Assembly: GCA_027295245.1 (NCBI GenBank)
Contig: JAPULF010000392.1
Location: 1 to 5,296, forward strand
DNA from: Planctomycetota bacterium
Lineage (GTDB): Bacteria; Planctomycetota; Phycisphaerae; UBA1845; UTPLA1
DNA length: 5,296 nt
Reading direction: 5' to 3'
Each line of letters opens with the position of its first letter. Positions within the stretch are counted from its first letter, which is position 1. Below are positions 1-5,296 of this stretch, piece after piece. The notes below the pieces were generated by a model. It was not told the DNA's origin and searched no databases. It saw nothing but the letters and a program-made list of their open reading frames with translations. Made by a program: the position numbers and the translations under genes.

Positions 1-171
1 ATCGGCACGCCGGCGCTTTCGACGCGGGGGATGGGTCCGGACGAGATGCGCAAGATCGCGGAGATGATCGTTCGCGTGCTGGGGGGCCAAGGGGCGGAGG
101 ACGTAATCGCGAGTGTACATGGAGAAGTGCTCGACCTTTGCGGTCAATACCCCTTGAGAACACGACGTTGA
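1..171 (+). CDS. glyA: Serine hydroxymethyltransferase, C-terminal end (5' end outside window)
   Basis: This is the last 56 codons of a gene that begins upstream of the window, read in frame from base 1 to the TGA at 169-171. The translation opens IGTPALSTRGMGPDEMRKIA and ends VLDLCGQYPLRTRR. The IGTPA-(L/V)-(S/T)TRGMG motif and the closing V-x-x-LC-x-x-(F/Y)P pattern are hallmarks of the C-terminal domain of the PLP-dependent enzyme GlyA. That enzyme interconverts serine plus tetrahydrofolate with glycine plus 5,10-methylene-tetrahydrofolate in the cytosol, supplying one-carbon units. The catalytic lysine and PLP-binding region lie outside the window and cannot be checked. The tail runs four residues (RTRR) past the usual QYPL-type ending. 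The stop codon overlaps the start of the next gene by one base, which suggests co-transcription and translational coupling. Confidence 0.93.
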   Translation: MGTPALSTRGMGPDEMRKIAEMIVRVLGGQGAEDVIASVHGEVLDLCGQYPLRTRR

Positions 172-827
172 TGACGGGCTTTTGGCGATCCTTGGGGCTG
201 TCGCTTCCGATTGCACTCTTCGGCGCCGGGTGTAACGGCTCGGCCGTCGTGAAACTCGTCTCCATTCACCCGAGGGCGATTGATCCGCCGTCGGTGGACA
301 TTCGGAGTTTTGCGTCGTGGGAGTGCTACTGGTGGGTCGAAGAGTCGGGCGACTTGAACATCGCGATCAGGTGCGAGAACGGCAACCCGCTGGCCGGGCG
401 GTTGGGGCGCGTCGAGTTGAACATGTCGTGGGTGTTGGGCAAGCCGCCCGCCGGAAGTGGCAGAGACTATCGTCTTCATTCGATCGAAACACGAACCGTC
501 CTGGACACCGCATTGGAGACCCATCGCTTCGTTTCGTATGCCGGCATGGTGAAGGTTCTCGTGACCGATGACGAACACCTGAAAGGCACTTTCCGCATGC
601 TCGCAATGCACCGCGGCGGATTTGCTCCGCTAAGCATCCTGCAAGGACCCAAGGGGAACTTCATGCTATTTGGGACGTTTCAAGCATCGTTGGATCCCCA
701 GCGCGGACGGGCAATTCGCGAGCGCACGGAATCGGACGGTTGGGCGAGACCCAAGGCATCGCCGCCGCCGAAATCTACGTCGCAGCCTTCGGGGGCGGAT
801 AATTCCGGGCCCAATCATTCCGGGTGA
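171..827 (+). CDS. Exported protein of unknown function, probable lipoprotein
   Basis: I do not recognise this 218-aa protein. The ATG at 171 was chosen because it overlaps the glyA stop (TGATG) and starts directly at a signal peptide: MTGFWRSLGLSLPIALFGAGC. A short basic stretch is followed by a hydrophobic core and Cys21. The lipobox is imperfect, with Gly-Ala-Gly-Cys where Leu-Ala-Gly-Cys is usual, so either lipidation or plain secretion is possible. Residues 45-190 look like one beta-rich globular domain with several aromatics (ECYWWVEESGD) and a second Cys. The last 30 residues are Pro/Ser/Gly-rich, probably disordered, and end in a small repeat (NSGPNHSG, encoded by two ATTCCGGG copies at 802-809 and 817-824). 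An in-frame TTG at 138 would add 11 residues ahead of the signal peptide and is less likely. No strong Shine-Dalgarno is visible, so initiation may depend on coupling to glyA. Lineage-restricted function unknown. Confidence 0.72.
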   Translation: MTGFWRSLGLSLPIALFGAGCNGSAVVKLVSIHPRAIDPPSVDIRSFASWECYWWVEESGDLNIAIRCENGNPLAGRLGRVELNMSWVLGKPPAGSGRDYRLHSIETRTVLDTALETHRFVSYAGMVKVLVTDDEHLKGTFRMLAMHRGGFAPLSILQGPKGNFMLFGTFQASLDPQRGRAIRERTESDGWARPKASPPPKSTSQPSGADNSGPNHSG

Positions 828-883
828 CTTCGACAATCAAACGCTATCGGACCCGCGGGCCATGCCGCCAATGGTGACGGGCG

Positions 884-899
884 TTTCAACCGATTGAAA
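884..899. repeat. Perfect inverted repeat TTTCAA-CCGA-TTGAAA
   Basis: Two perfect 6-bp arms, TTTCAA at 884-889 and TTGAAA at 894-899, flank a 4-nt spacer (CCGA). The repeat is AT-rich in an otherwise GC-rich gap and sits four bases upstream of a TATATT box. The geometry would suit the operator of a small dimeric regulator or a weak hairpin. It is too AT-rich, and lacks a following T-run, to be a convincing intrinsic terminator for the upstream gene. The symmetry is seen directly; the function is inferred. Confidence 0.45.
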
Positions 900-902
900 T
901 CG

Positions 903-908
903 TATATT
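903..908 (+). promoter_or_regulatory. Candidate -10 element TATATT for the c-di-GMP genes
   Basis: TATATT matches five of six bases of the TATAAT consensus and is the most promoter-like hexamer in this GC-rich gap. No good -35 sits at 16-18 bp: those positions read GC-rich bases and the start of the inverted repeat. The nearest partial match, GTGACG at 874-879, is too far away. If used, transcription would start near 915 and leave a leader of about 90 nt. The palindrome would then lie between about -31 and -16, where a bound protein would block RNA polymerase. Confidence 0.22.
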
Positions 909-992
909 GGTTCGGGGTGAGGCTCCGTTCCCGGAGGATTGTGGGGCCGAGTCTCAGTTGGGCGATACGCCGCACGGCGGATGAGCGGGACC

Positions 993-997
993 AGGAG
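993..997 (+). promoter_or_regulatory. Shine-Dalgarno AGGAG deciding the cyclase start
   Basis: AGGAG lies nine bases upstream of the ATG at 1007. It is the best ribosome binding site in the region, and it favours that ATG over the upstream in-frame GTG at 917. Confidence 0.65.
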
Positions 998-1006
998 TCG
1001 GGGGCA

Positions 1007-2362
1007 ATGCAGGAAGGCGGTCCACTCTCAATCGGCAAGTCAATCACCCTGGTGCTCTTCGTGGCCATGTCGAGCGTCGTGGTGGCTAGTCTTGCGATTT
1101 ACGATCGACTTGCCGCATGGGAGCAAGAGGTCGAAGGGGACGCATACGCCGTCGCCGTCGCCGAAGTGCTGGCGACCCAATTCCAGCCTGACGGCCTGGT
1201 TTCCGGCGGTCACGTTCAGCGGGCCTGCGATCGATTCGTCGAACACTCCATGGTGCTGGGCGCATCCGTTTGGGACCAGGCGGGCAAGCTGACGGCCGCG
1301 GCGGTGGTCGACGAAACGCTGTTCCCGATTGTGAAGGCGTCGCCTCCGTTCCTTTCTCAGGCGACCCAGGTCGACGTGGCCAGGCTGTCCGTATCCAAGT
1401 CGGTCGCCTCCCATCCAGTGCGTCGGGTCGACATTTCGCTCGGTAAACACTATCGCTCCGATCGACCGGCGCGATTGACGGTGCTGGTGCATTCGACGCT
1501 GTCCTCAACGGCGCCGCTCACGCGGGTGGCGCGATTCGGGGTGCCGATGGCGGCCGCGGCCGGACTGGTGTTCTTGATATCATTCTGGTGGTTTCGGATG
1601 AGGATTGTGCTGCCCGTCGGGTCGCTGCTGACCGCGGTCACCACCGGCAAGGTGGGCGACGCCCGTGTGTCGCCGACGGCGCGTGAGGATGAACTGGGGG
1701 CCATCGCGCGGTGCATACTCGAACTCTATGGCCGGGCCAACCGGCTTCAGGAGCACGCCCATCGCATCGAGCGGAGCCTGGATTCGCGTGTCGCGGACGA
1801 GACCCGGCGCATTCAGCTCGACATGAAGAAGATCGAGCGAGAGGCGTGGCGCGATCCGCTGACCGGCGTGAACAACCGTCGGATGCTGGACGAAAAATTC
1901 GATGCGATATTCGAGGCCCAGAAACGGGCCGGCGGTGACTTGTCGGTGATCATGTTCGATATCGATCACTTCAAGACGCTGAACGACACGCTGGGGCACC
2001 AGGCCGGCGACGAGTTGCTGACGTTCACGGGCGAGCTGATCCGGCAATGCCTCAGGGCGGACGATAGCGCCGTGCGCTACGGTGGGGACGAATTCATGCT
2101 GATTCTCCCGGGCGTTCCGGTCGAGCAGGCCCAGACCGTGGCCGGGCGAGTCATCGCCCTGTTCGCGCAGCGCGCCAAGCTCGTCGAAGTGTCGCCGAGG
2201 CCGTCCATGAGTGCCGGCGTTGCGAGCCAATTGAATAACGTGCCGAGTTCCGCGAAGGAGATCATCGATCTCGCAGATCGAGCGTTGTATCAGGCCAAAC
2301 AGGCGGGCAAGAACACTGTCCGCATCTGTCAGAATCTGGAGCAGCTCGCACCGTTGGACTAG
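1007..2362 (+). CDS. Membrane sensor diguanylate cyclase (HAMP-GGDEF)
   Basis: This 451-aa inner-membrane enzyme should make cyclic-di-GMP from two GTP. From the ATG at 1007 the order is: TM helix (about residues 12-32), extracytoplasmic sensor of about 145 residues (33-176), TM helix (177-197), HAMP (198-250, with the RIVLP and REDELG features), charged coiled coil (245-282), GGDEF domain (282-440). The catalytic domain looks complete: DPLTG at 283-287, metal-site FDIDHFK at 317-323, guanine-contacting LNDTLGH, and GGDEF at 359-363. RADD (350-353) lies exactly five residues before GGDEF and is an intact RxxD inhibitory site, so product feedback is expected. The sensor contains VWDQAGKLTAAAV, reminiscent of a Cache/PAS-like strand pair, but I cannot name its family or ligand. 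A phosphodiesterase gene follows 58 nt downstream, probably in the same operon. The GTG at 917 is an alternative start adding 30 residues. Confidence 0.93.
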   Translation: MQEGGPLSIGKSITLVLFVAMSSVVVASLAIYDRLAAWEQEVEGDAYAVAVAEVLATQFQPDGLVSGGHVQRACDRFVEHSMVLGASVWDQAGKLTAAAVVDETLFPIVKASPPFLSQATQVDVARLSVSKSVASHPVRRVDISLGKHYRSDRPARLTVLVHSTLSSTAPLTRVARFGVPMAAAAGLVFLISFWWFRMRIVLPVGSLLTAVTTGKVGDARVSPTAREDELGAIARCILELYGRANRLQEHAHRIERSLDSRVADETRRIQLDMKKIEREAWRDPLTGVNNRRMLDEKFDAIFEAQKRAGGDLSVIMFDIDHFKTLNDTLGHQAGDELLTFTGELIRQCLRADDSAVRYGGDEFMLILPGVPVEQAQTVAGRVIALFAQRAKLVEVSPRPSMSAGVASQLNNVPSSAKEIIDLADRALYQAKQAGKNTVRICQNLEQLAPLD

Positions 2363-2420
2363 GGAAATGACGGGTCGAGTGCGGAGGTTTGGTTGAGTCG
2401 GTGTAGGCTGTCGGGGCATT
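2363..2420 (+). other. Short gap between cyclase and phosphodiesterase genes
   Basis: These 58 nt show no terminator hairpin and no clear promoter, which fits co-transcription of the two flanking genes. GGAGG at 2383-2387 is a strong Shine-Dalgarno sequence, but it lies 33 nt before the GTG at 2421, too far for standard use. An in-frame TGA at 2394-2396 rules out an earlier start for the downstream gene. The sequence next to the GTG (CGGGG at 2412-2416) is only a weak ribosome binding site. Confidence 0.5.
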
Positions 2421-4349
2421 GTGTTGATAATCCGGAACAGACAATTCGTCGCTTTCGGGATTGCGATAGCCGTGGTGCTGATCATGGCGCTCGTGCTGTT
2501 GCTTGCGTCGCCTTCCCTCGCAACGGCGGCGTTTTGCGTTGCGGCGATCATGCTCGTGATCGCGCCGGGTGTATTCATCACGCATGGCATCAATGCCCGG
2601 GCGTCGCGTCGCGTTCGCGACTTGGCCGCGCAATCCCATTCGACGGTAAGGTCCGGTCATGAGGCGGGCGGCGCGGAGGCCGGCCCGGCTTCCGCGATCG
2701 TTTCGACGCCGACGCGCGTCATAGTCTGCGATTCCGACCCCCGCGGGCGTCGGGACTGCCGCCGGGTACTCGAGCCGGGCGGATTCGAGATCCTGGAGGC
2801 CCCGGACGGCCAAGGCGCCTTGTCGAAGGCCCGAGCCGCTCCTCCCGACGTGATTATTCTGGATTCCGAGCTTGCCAAGCCGGATGCGTTGGAATGCGCC
2901 CGTCGGTTGAAGGGGGACTCTGCTACGTGTCGGGTTCCGCTCATTCTGCTTTCCAATGGGGTCCGGGGCGATGACGAAATTGAGGCCGCCTTGGCCGCGG
3001 GCGTGGATGGATTTGCGACGACGCCGATCCGCGAGCTGGAGTTCCTGCACTATGTCAAGACGATGCAGTTGCAGCACCGCGGCATGCTCGAACTGCAGGA
3101 GATCAACAAGTTGCACGCGGAGCACCAGCGTGCCATGCAGTTGGTGTTCGACTACTCGCGAAGTCTGGGGTCCGTGTTGACTCTCGGCGCGGTTCTCGCC
3201 AAGACGGTGTCGGTGGCGGCGGCCCTGACCCGATGCCGTCGCGTTTCGATCCTGTTGCCCGACGATCGCAAGGAGAATCTCGTCGTTGCAAGTTCGTTCG
3301 GATTCGACGAATCGACCGTGCCCATGCGCATTCCGATGTGCAGCGCCATGGCGGGGAAGGTTTACCAGTCTCTCAAGCCGATCATCATCAATTCGCGAGG
3401 CCCCTCGGACGATGTTCAAGGCGAGTTCGATTCGGCGTTCTTCACGAATACGCCGCTGGTTTGCGCCCCGATGCGCGCGGCGGCGAAGTCGATCGGCATT
3501 CTGAATCTCACCGAACGCGAGGGCGATCAACCGTTTGCGTCGCACGAATTAGAGCACATTTACCAGATCTGTAACATGGCCGCAAACGCGATCGCCAACA
3601 TCCGTAGCTGCAAGGCACGGGACGGAGCCCGCGATTCCATTGTCGAGGTGCTCGGGCTGCTCGCCGAGTATCGCGACGACAACACCGGCCGGCACATTGA
3701 TCGCGTGACTCAGTATTCGGTCCTGCTGGCGGAAGAATTGCAGAAATCGGATGCCTACCGCAATCAGATCGACGAGCGGTTCCTGAGGAACCTGCCGCGA
3801 TCCGTTCCACTGCACGACATAGGGAAAGTCGGAATTCCCGACCGAATCCTGTTGCAACCGCGCAAGTTGACCAAGGATGAAATGGATATCATGAAGTTGC
3901 ACGTCGACATCGGCGTGAGCACGATACGGTCGCTGCGAGATCGCGTCCCCGGTGCGGAGTATCTCAAGATGGCCGAAGAAATCGCGGCCAGTCATCACGA
4001 GTGGTTCAACGGCAATGGCTATCCGAAGGGCCTGCGCGACAAGGCGATTCCGTTGGCCGCGCGTATCGTGGCATTGGCGGACGTGTATGACGCTTTGACG
4101 ACGGCCCGTCCTTACAAGCCGGCGTTTAGCCACGCGGAAGCGTTCGCCATGTTGCTTGATGCCTCCGGTACGCAGTTCGATCCGTCGATCGTGGGCGCGC
4201 TTCGGAAGCGCCAGCACCAATTCAAGGTGTTGGCGGAGGAACTGGCCGATCCACATAGCGCGGGACCGGACGAGATCGCCAAGATGCCGAGGCGAGAAGA
4301 CGAAGCCAATGATGAGAATGCCTCGTGCTATTCACTGGCACCGATGTGA
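2421..4349 (+). CDS. Membrane-anchored REC-GAF-HD-GYP cyclic-di-GMP phosphodiesterase
   Basis: This 642-aa protein should hydrolyse cyclic-di-GMP. In order it has two TM helices (about residues 12-29 and 34-56), a linker, a receiver domain (98-215), a helical connector (215-250), a GAF domain (about 236-395), an HD-GYP domain (about 400-600) and a polar tail. The catalytic signature is strong: NTGRH with H425, HDIGKVGIPD with H465/D466, H494, HHE at 525-527, GYP at 533-535, D554 and ALTTARPYK. Asn421 sits where some HD-GYP enzymes have Glu four residues before the first His, so a two-metal rather than three-metal centre is my inference. The receiver keeps D104, D106, phospho-acceptor D148 and S178, but has Thr201 where the near-invariant Lys (TKP) belongs. 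The GTG start at 2421 is the first possible one after an in-frame stop at 2394 and retains the first TM helix. Probably co-transcribed with the upstream cyclase, giving opposed activities. Confidence 0.92.
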   Translation: MLIIRNRQFVAFGIAIAVVLIMALVLLLASPSLATAAFCVAAIMLVIAPGVFITHGINARASRRVRDLAAQSHSTVRSGHEAGGAEAGPASAIVSTPTRVIVCDSDPRGRRDCRRVLEPGGFEILEAPDGQGALSKARAAPPDVIILDSELAKPDALECARRLKGDSATCRVPLILLSNGVRGDDEIEAALAAGVDGFATTPIRELEFLHYVKTMQLQHRGMLELQEINKLHAEHQRAMQLVFDYSRSLGSVLTLGAVLAKTVSVAAALTRCRRVSILLPDDRKENLVVASSFGFDESTVPMRIPMCSAMAGKVYQSLKPIIINSRGPSDDVQGEFDSAFFTNTPLVCAPMRAAAKSIGILNLTEREGDQPFASHELEHIYQICNMAANAIANIRSCKARDGARDSIVEVLGLLAEYRDDNTGRHIDRVTQYSVLLAEELQKSDAYRNQIDERFLRNLPRSVPLHDIGKVGIPDRILLQPRKLTKDEMDIMKLHVDIGVSTIRSLRDRVPGAEYLKMAEEIAASHHEWFNGNGYPKGLRDKAIPLAARIVALADVYDALTTARPYKPAFSHAEAFAMLLDASGTQFDPSIVGALRKRQHQFKVLAEELADPHSAGPDEIAKMPRREDEANDENASCYSLAPM

Positions 4350-4372
4350 TTCAAATCGAAAAACAATGGGGA
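4350..4372. other. Convergent 23-nt gap, no clear terminator
   Basis: The phosphodiesterase and sigma factor genes face each other with only 23 nt between their stop codons. AAAAA at 4359-4363 reads as TTTTT on the minus strand, ten bases past the sigma factor stop, but I cannot draw a GC-rich stem in front of it. On the plus strand there is only a weak CGAT/ATCG pairing (4342-4345 with 4355-4358). Termination here may be Rho-dependent or lie within the opposite gene. Confidence 0.4.
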
Positions 4373-5296
4373 TCAGGATTCGCTCAGGGCGACATGCAGC
4401 TTCCCGAGCGCTTCGTGTTCGATCTGCCTGACACGCTCGCGCGTGAGGCCGATCTCCTTACCGATTTCCTTGAGCGTGAGCGGCTCGTCATCACCGAGTC
4501 CGTAACGGAGCCTCAGGATGGTGGCCTCGCGCTGGTCGAGGGCGTCGAGCAGACTCTGAATGGTCGCCGACTCCGCCTCGTTGAACGCCACTTGATCCGG
4601 TGAGGGCGTCTTTTCGTCCGGAAGCATGTCCAAGAGTGATGCACCGGATTCGTTCCCATGCGTCTGGGTCGGGGCGCTGAAGGCCCGAACGGCCCGTTTG
4701 ATGATGCGGACCTTTCGCTCCGGCAATTGCATCTTCTCGGAGATTTCCTGAATGGTGGGCGCTCTTCCCAGGGCTTCCTGCAACTTGGAGTGGGCCTGTT
4801 TCCAGCGTGCGATCATTTCGACCATATAGGCGGGAATGTGGACGGGCTGCACCGTGTTGATAAGGGACCGTTTGATGGCCTGCTTGATCCACCAGCTTGC
4901 GTAGGTGCTGAATCGGGCCCCCATGTCGGGGTCGAATCCTTCAACCGCGCGAAGCAGTCCGAGATTGCCTTCCTCGATGATGTCGGCCAGCGGCATGCCG
5001 CGATTGGTGAATGACTTTGCGATATTGACGACCAGGCGGAGATTGGCGCGAATCATGCGTTCCCGGGCCTGGTTGCCCTCGTACTCCAAACGCTCTTTTT
5101 CCTGGAGGGTGATCTCGCGGCGCGGAAAGCGCCCCGCCGCTTCGGCGCCACGCGCGATCGTGCAGGCGAGTTCCTTTTCGTCGTCGGCGGACAGAAGCGC
5201 GGACTCGTTGATCTGCTTCAGATACTGCTGTAATCCTACTTCAACGGTTATGACCCGGCCCTCCCCGAAGGTCTTGCGACAATCGTCGTTGTTTTG
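4373..5296 (-). CDS. Primary-type sigma-70 family RNA polymerase sigma factor (5' end outside window)
   Basis: This gene directs RNA polymerase to promoters. The frame stays open to the window edge: 307 codons are visible, and the first possible start inside the window (TTG at 5087-5089) would cut off region 1.2, so the true start lies beyond 5296. Numbering from the edge, region 1.2 is at about 22-50 (YLKQINESALLSADDEKELA), region 2.1-2.2 at 76-120 (RMIRANLRLVVNIAKSF, IEEGNLGLLRAVEGFD), region 2.3-2.4 at 128-145 (RFSTYASWWIKQAIKRSL), region 3 at about 154-209 and region 4 at 244-304, with the -35 helix-turn-helix LTLKEIGKEIGLTRERVRQI. There is no room for an RpoD-type acidic region 1.1 in the visible part. 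Region 2.4/3.0 departs from the usual primary form: Lys142 for E. coli Thr440 and His153 for Arg451. It could be the housekeeping factor or a group 2 paralogue, so I give no gene symbol. Confidence 0.93.
   Translation of the reverse strand, partial: QNNDDCRKTFGEGRVITVEVGLQQYLKQINESALLSADDEKELACTIARGAEAAGRFPRREITLQEKERLEYEGNQARERMIRANLRLVVNIAKSFTNRGMPLADIIEEGNLGLLRAVEGFDPDMGARFSTYASWWIKQAIKRSLINTVQPVHIPAYMVEMIARWKQAHSKLQEALGRAPTIQEISEKMQLPERKVRIIKRAVRAFSAPTQTHGNESGASLLDMLPDEKTPSPDQVAFNEAESATIQSLLDALDQREATILRLRYGLGDDEPLTLKEIGKEIGLTRERVRQIEHEALGKLHVALSES

Larger units (their letters stand above)
828..1006 (+). other. Intergenic leader before the c-di-GMP genes
   Basis: This 179-nt gap separates the exported-protein gene from the diguanylate cyclase gene. 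It holds the inverted repeat at 884-899, a TATATT box at 903-908, overlapping GC-rich hairpin arms at 961-979 and the Shine-Dalgarno at 993-997. From 917 onward it is open in the cyclase frame, with a possible GTG start at 917. The encoded stretch is Arg-rich and lacks a good ribosome binding site, so I read it as untranslated leader. I looked for a cyclic-di-GMP (GEMM) riboswitch and saw no matching core. Confidence 0.5.

Noticed and set aside
802..824. Direct repeat ATTCCGGG, two copies 15 nt apart.
   Set aside because: It lies in the low-complexity tail of the exported protein (NSGPNHSG) and ends at the stop codon. It is too short and too few copies to be an attachment site or regulatory repeat.
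852..859. CCCGCGGG palindrome after the exported-protein gene as a terminator.
   Set aside because: It has no loop and no following T-run. An 8-bp GC palindrome is expected by chance in GC-rich DNA.
917..1006. GTG at 917 as the cyclase start, adding 30 residues.
   Set aside because: The added residues are Arg-rich and non-domain-like, there is no good Shine-Dalgarno before 917, and the ATG at 1007 has AGGAG at nine bases.
828..1006. A cyclic-di-GMP (GEMM) riboswitch in the leader of the c-di-GMP genes.
   Set aside because: I could not find the conserved core or the paired helices of either GEMM class.
1580..2593. A 337-codon open frame on the minus strand, antisense to the cyclase gene.
   Set aside because: Low-complexity, Arg/Gln/His-rich composition and no recognisable domain; it shadows the GGDEF coding sequence.
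2262..3545. A 427-codon open frame on the minus strand, antisense to the phosphodiesterase gene.
   Set aside because: Arg/His/Gln-rich with no domain signature. It lies opposite a clearly coding REC-GAF-HD-GYP gene, and such antisense frames are common in GC-rich DNA.
3549..4256. A 235-codon minus-strand open frame opposite the HD-GYP domain.
   Set aside because: The plus strand there encodes an unmistakable HD-GYP domain, and the antisense product shows no motif.
4658..5014. A 118-codon plus-strand open frame inside the sigma factor gene.
   Set aside because: Antisense to sigma regions 2 and 3, with no independent evidence of coding.

Overview
This GC-rich window is typical of a bacterial chromosome, most likely from a planctomycete (Planctomycetota, perhaps Phycisphaerae-like). 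The best clue is the sigma factor on the minus strand. It is of the primary (RpoD/SigA-like) type, but its region 2.4/3.0 reads LINTVQPVHIPAYM where most phyla have a form of IADQARTIRIPVHM. I associate the former with planctomycete sigma factors. This assignment comes from memory of family sequences, not from a search. I see no mobile element, tRNA, rRNA or CRISPR array.

Layout. Positions 1-171 hold the C-terminal 56 codons of serine hydroxymethyltransferase (glyA). A 218-aa exported, probably lipid-anchored protein of unknown function (171-827) starts inside the glyA stop codon. A 179-nt gap follows, with a perfect 6-bp-arm inverted repeat, a TATATT box and two competing short hairpins. Next come two plus-strand cyclic-di-GMP genes separated by 58 nt. 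The first (1007-2362) is a membrane diguanylate cyclase: TM, extracytoplasmic sensor, TM, HAMP, coiled coil, GGDEF. The second (2421-4349) is a membrane-anchored TM2-REC-GAF-HD-GYP phosphodiesterase. The window closes with a convergent sigma factor gene (4373-5296, minus strand), whose 5' end lies outside the window.

How the genes work together. The two central genes encode a likely source and sink for c-di-GMP, both membrane-anchored and probably co-transcribed. The cyclase has an intact GGDEF active site and an intact RxxD product-inhibition site. The phosphodiesterase has the HD and GYP signatures. Its receiver domain, however, has Thr where the conserved Lys should be, so ordinary phospho-switching is doubtful. 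glyA and the sigma factor are housekeeping-type neighbours with no evident functional link to the c-di-GMP pair.

Nothing here is clearly a new biological system. The points most worth a second look are the atypical membrane-tethered receiver on the HD-GYP protein, the altered promoter-recognition residues in the sigma factor, and the palindrome ahead of the c-di-GMP genes.
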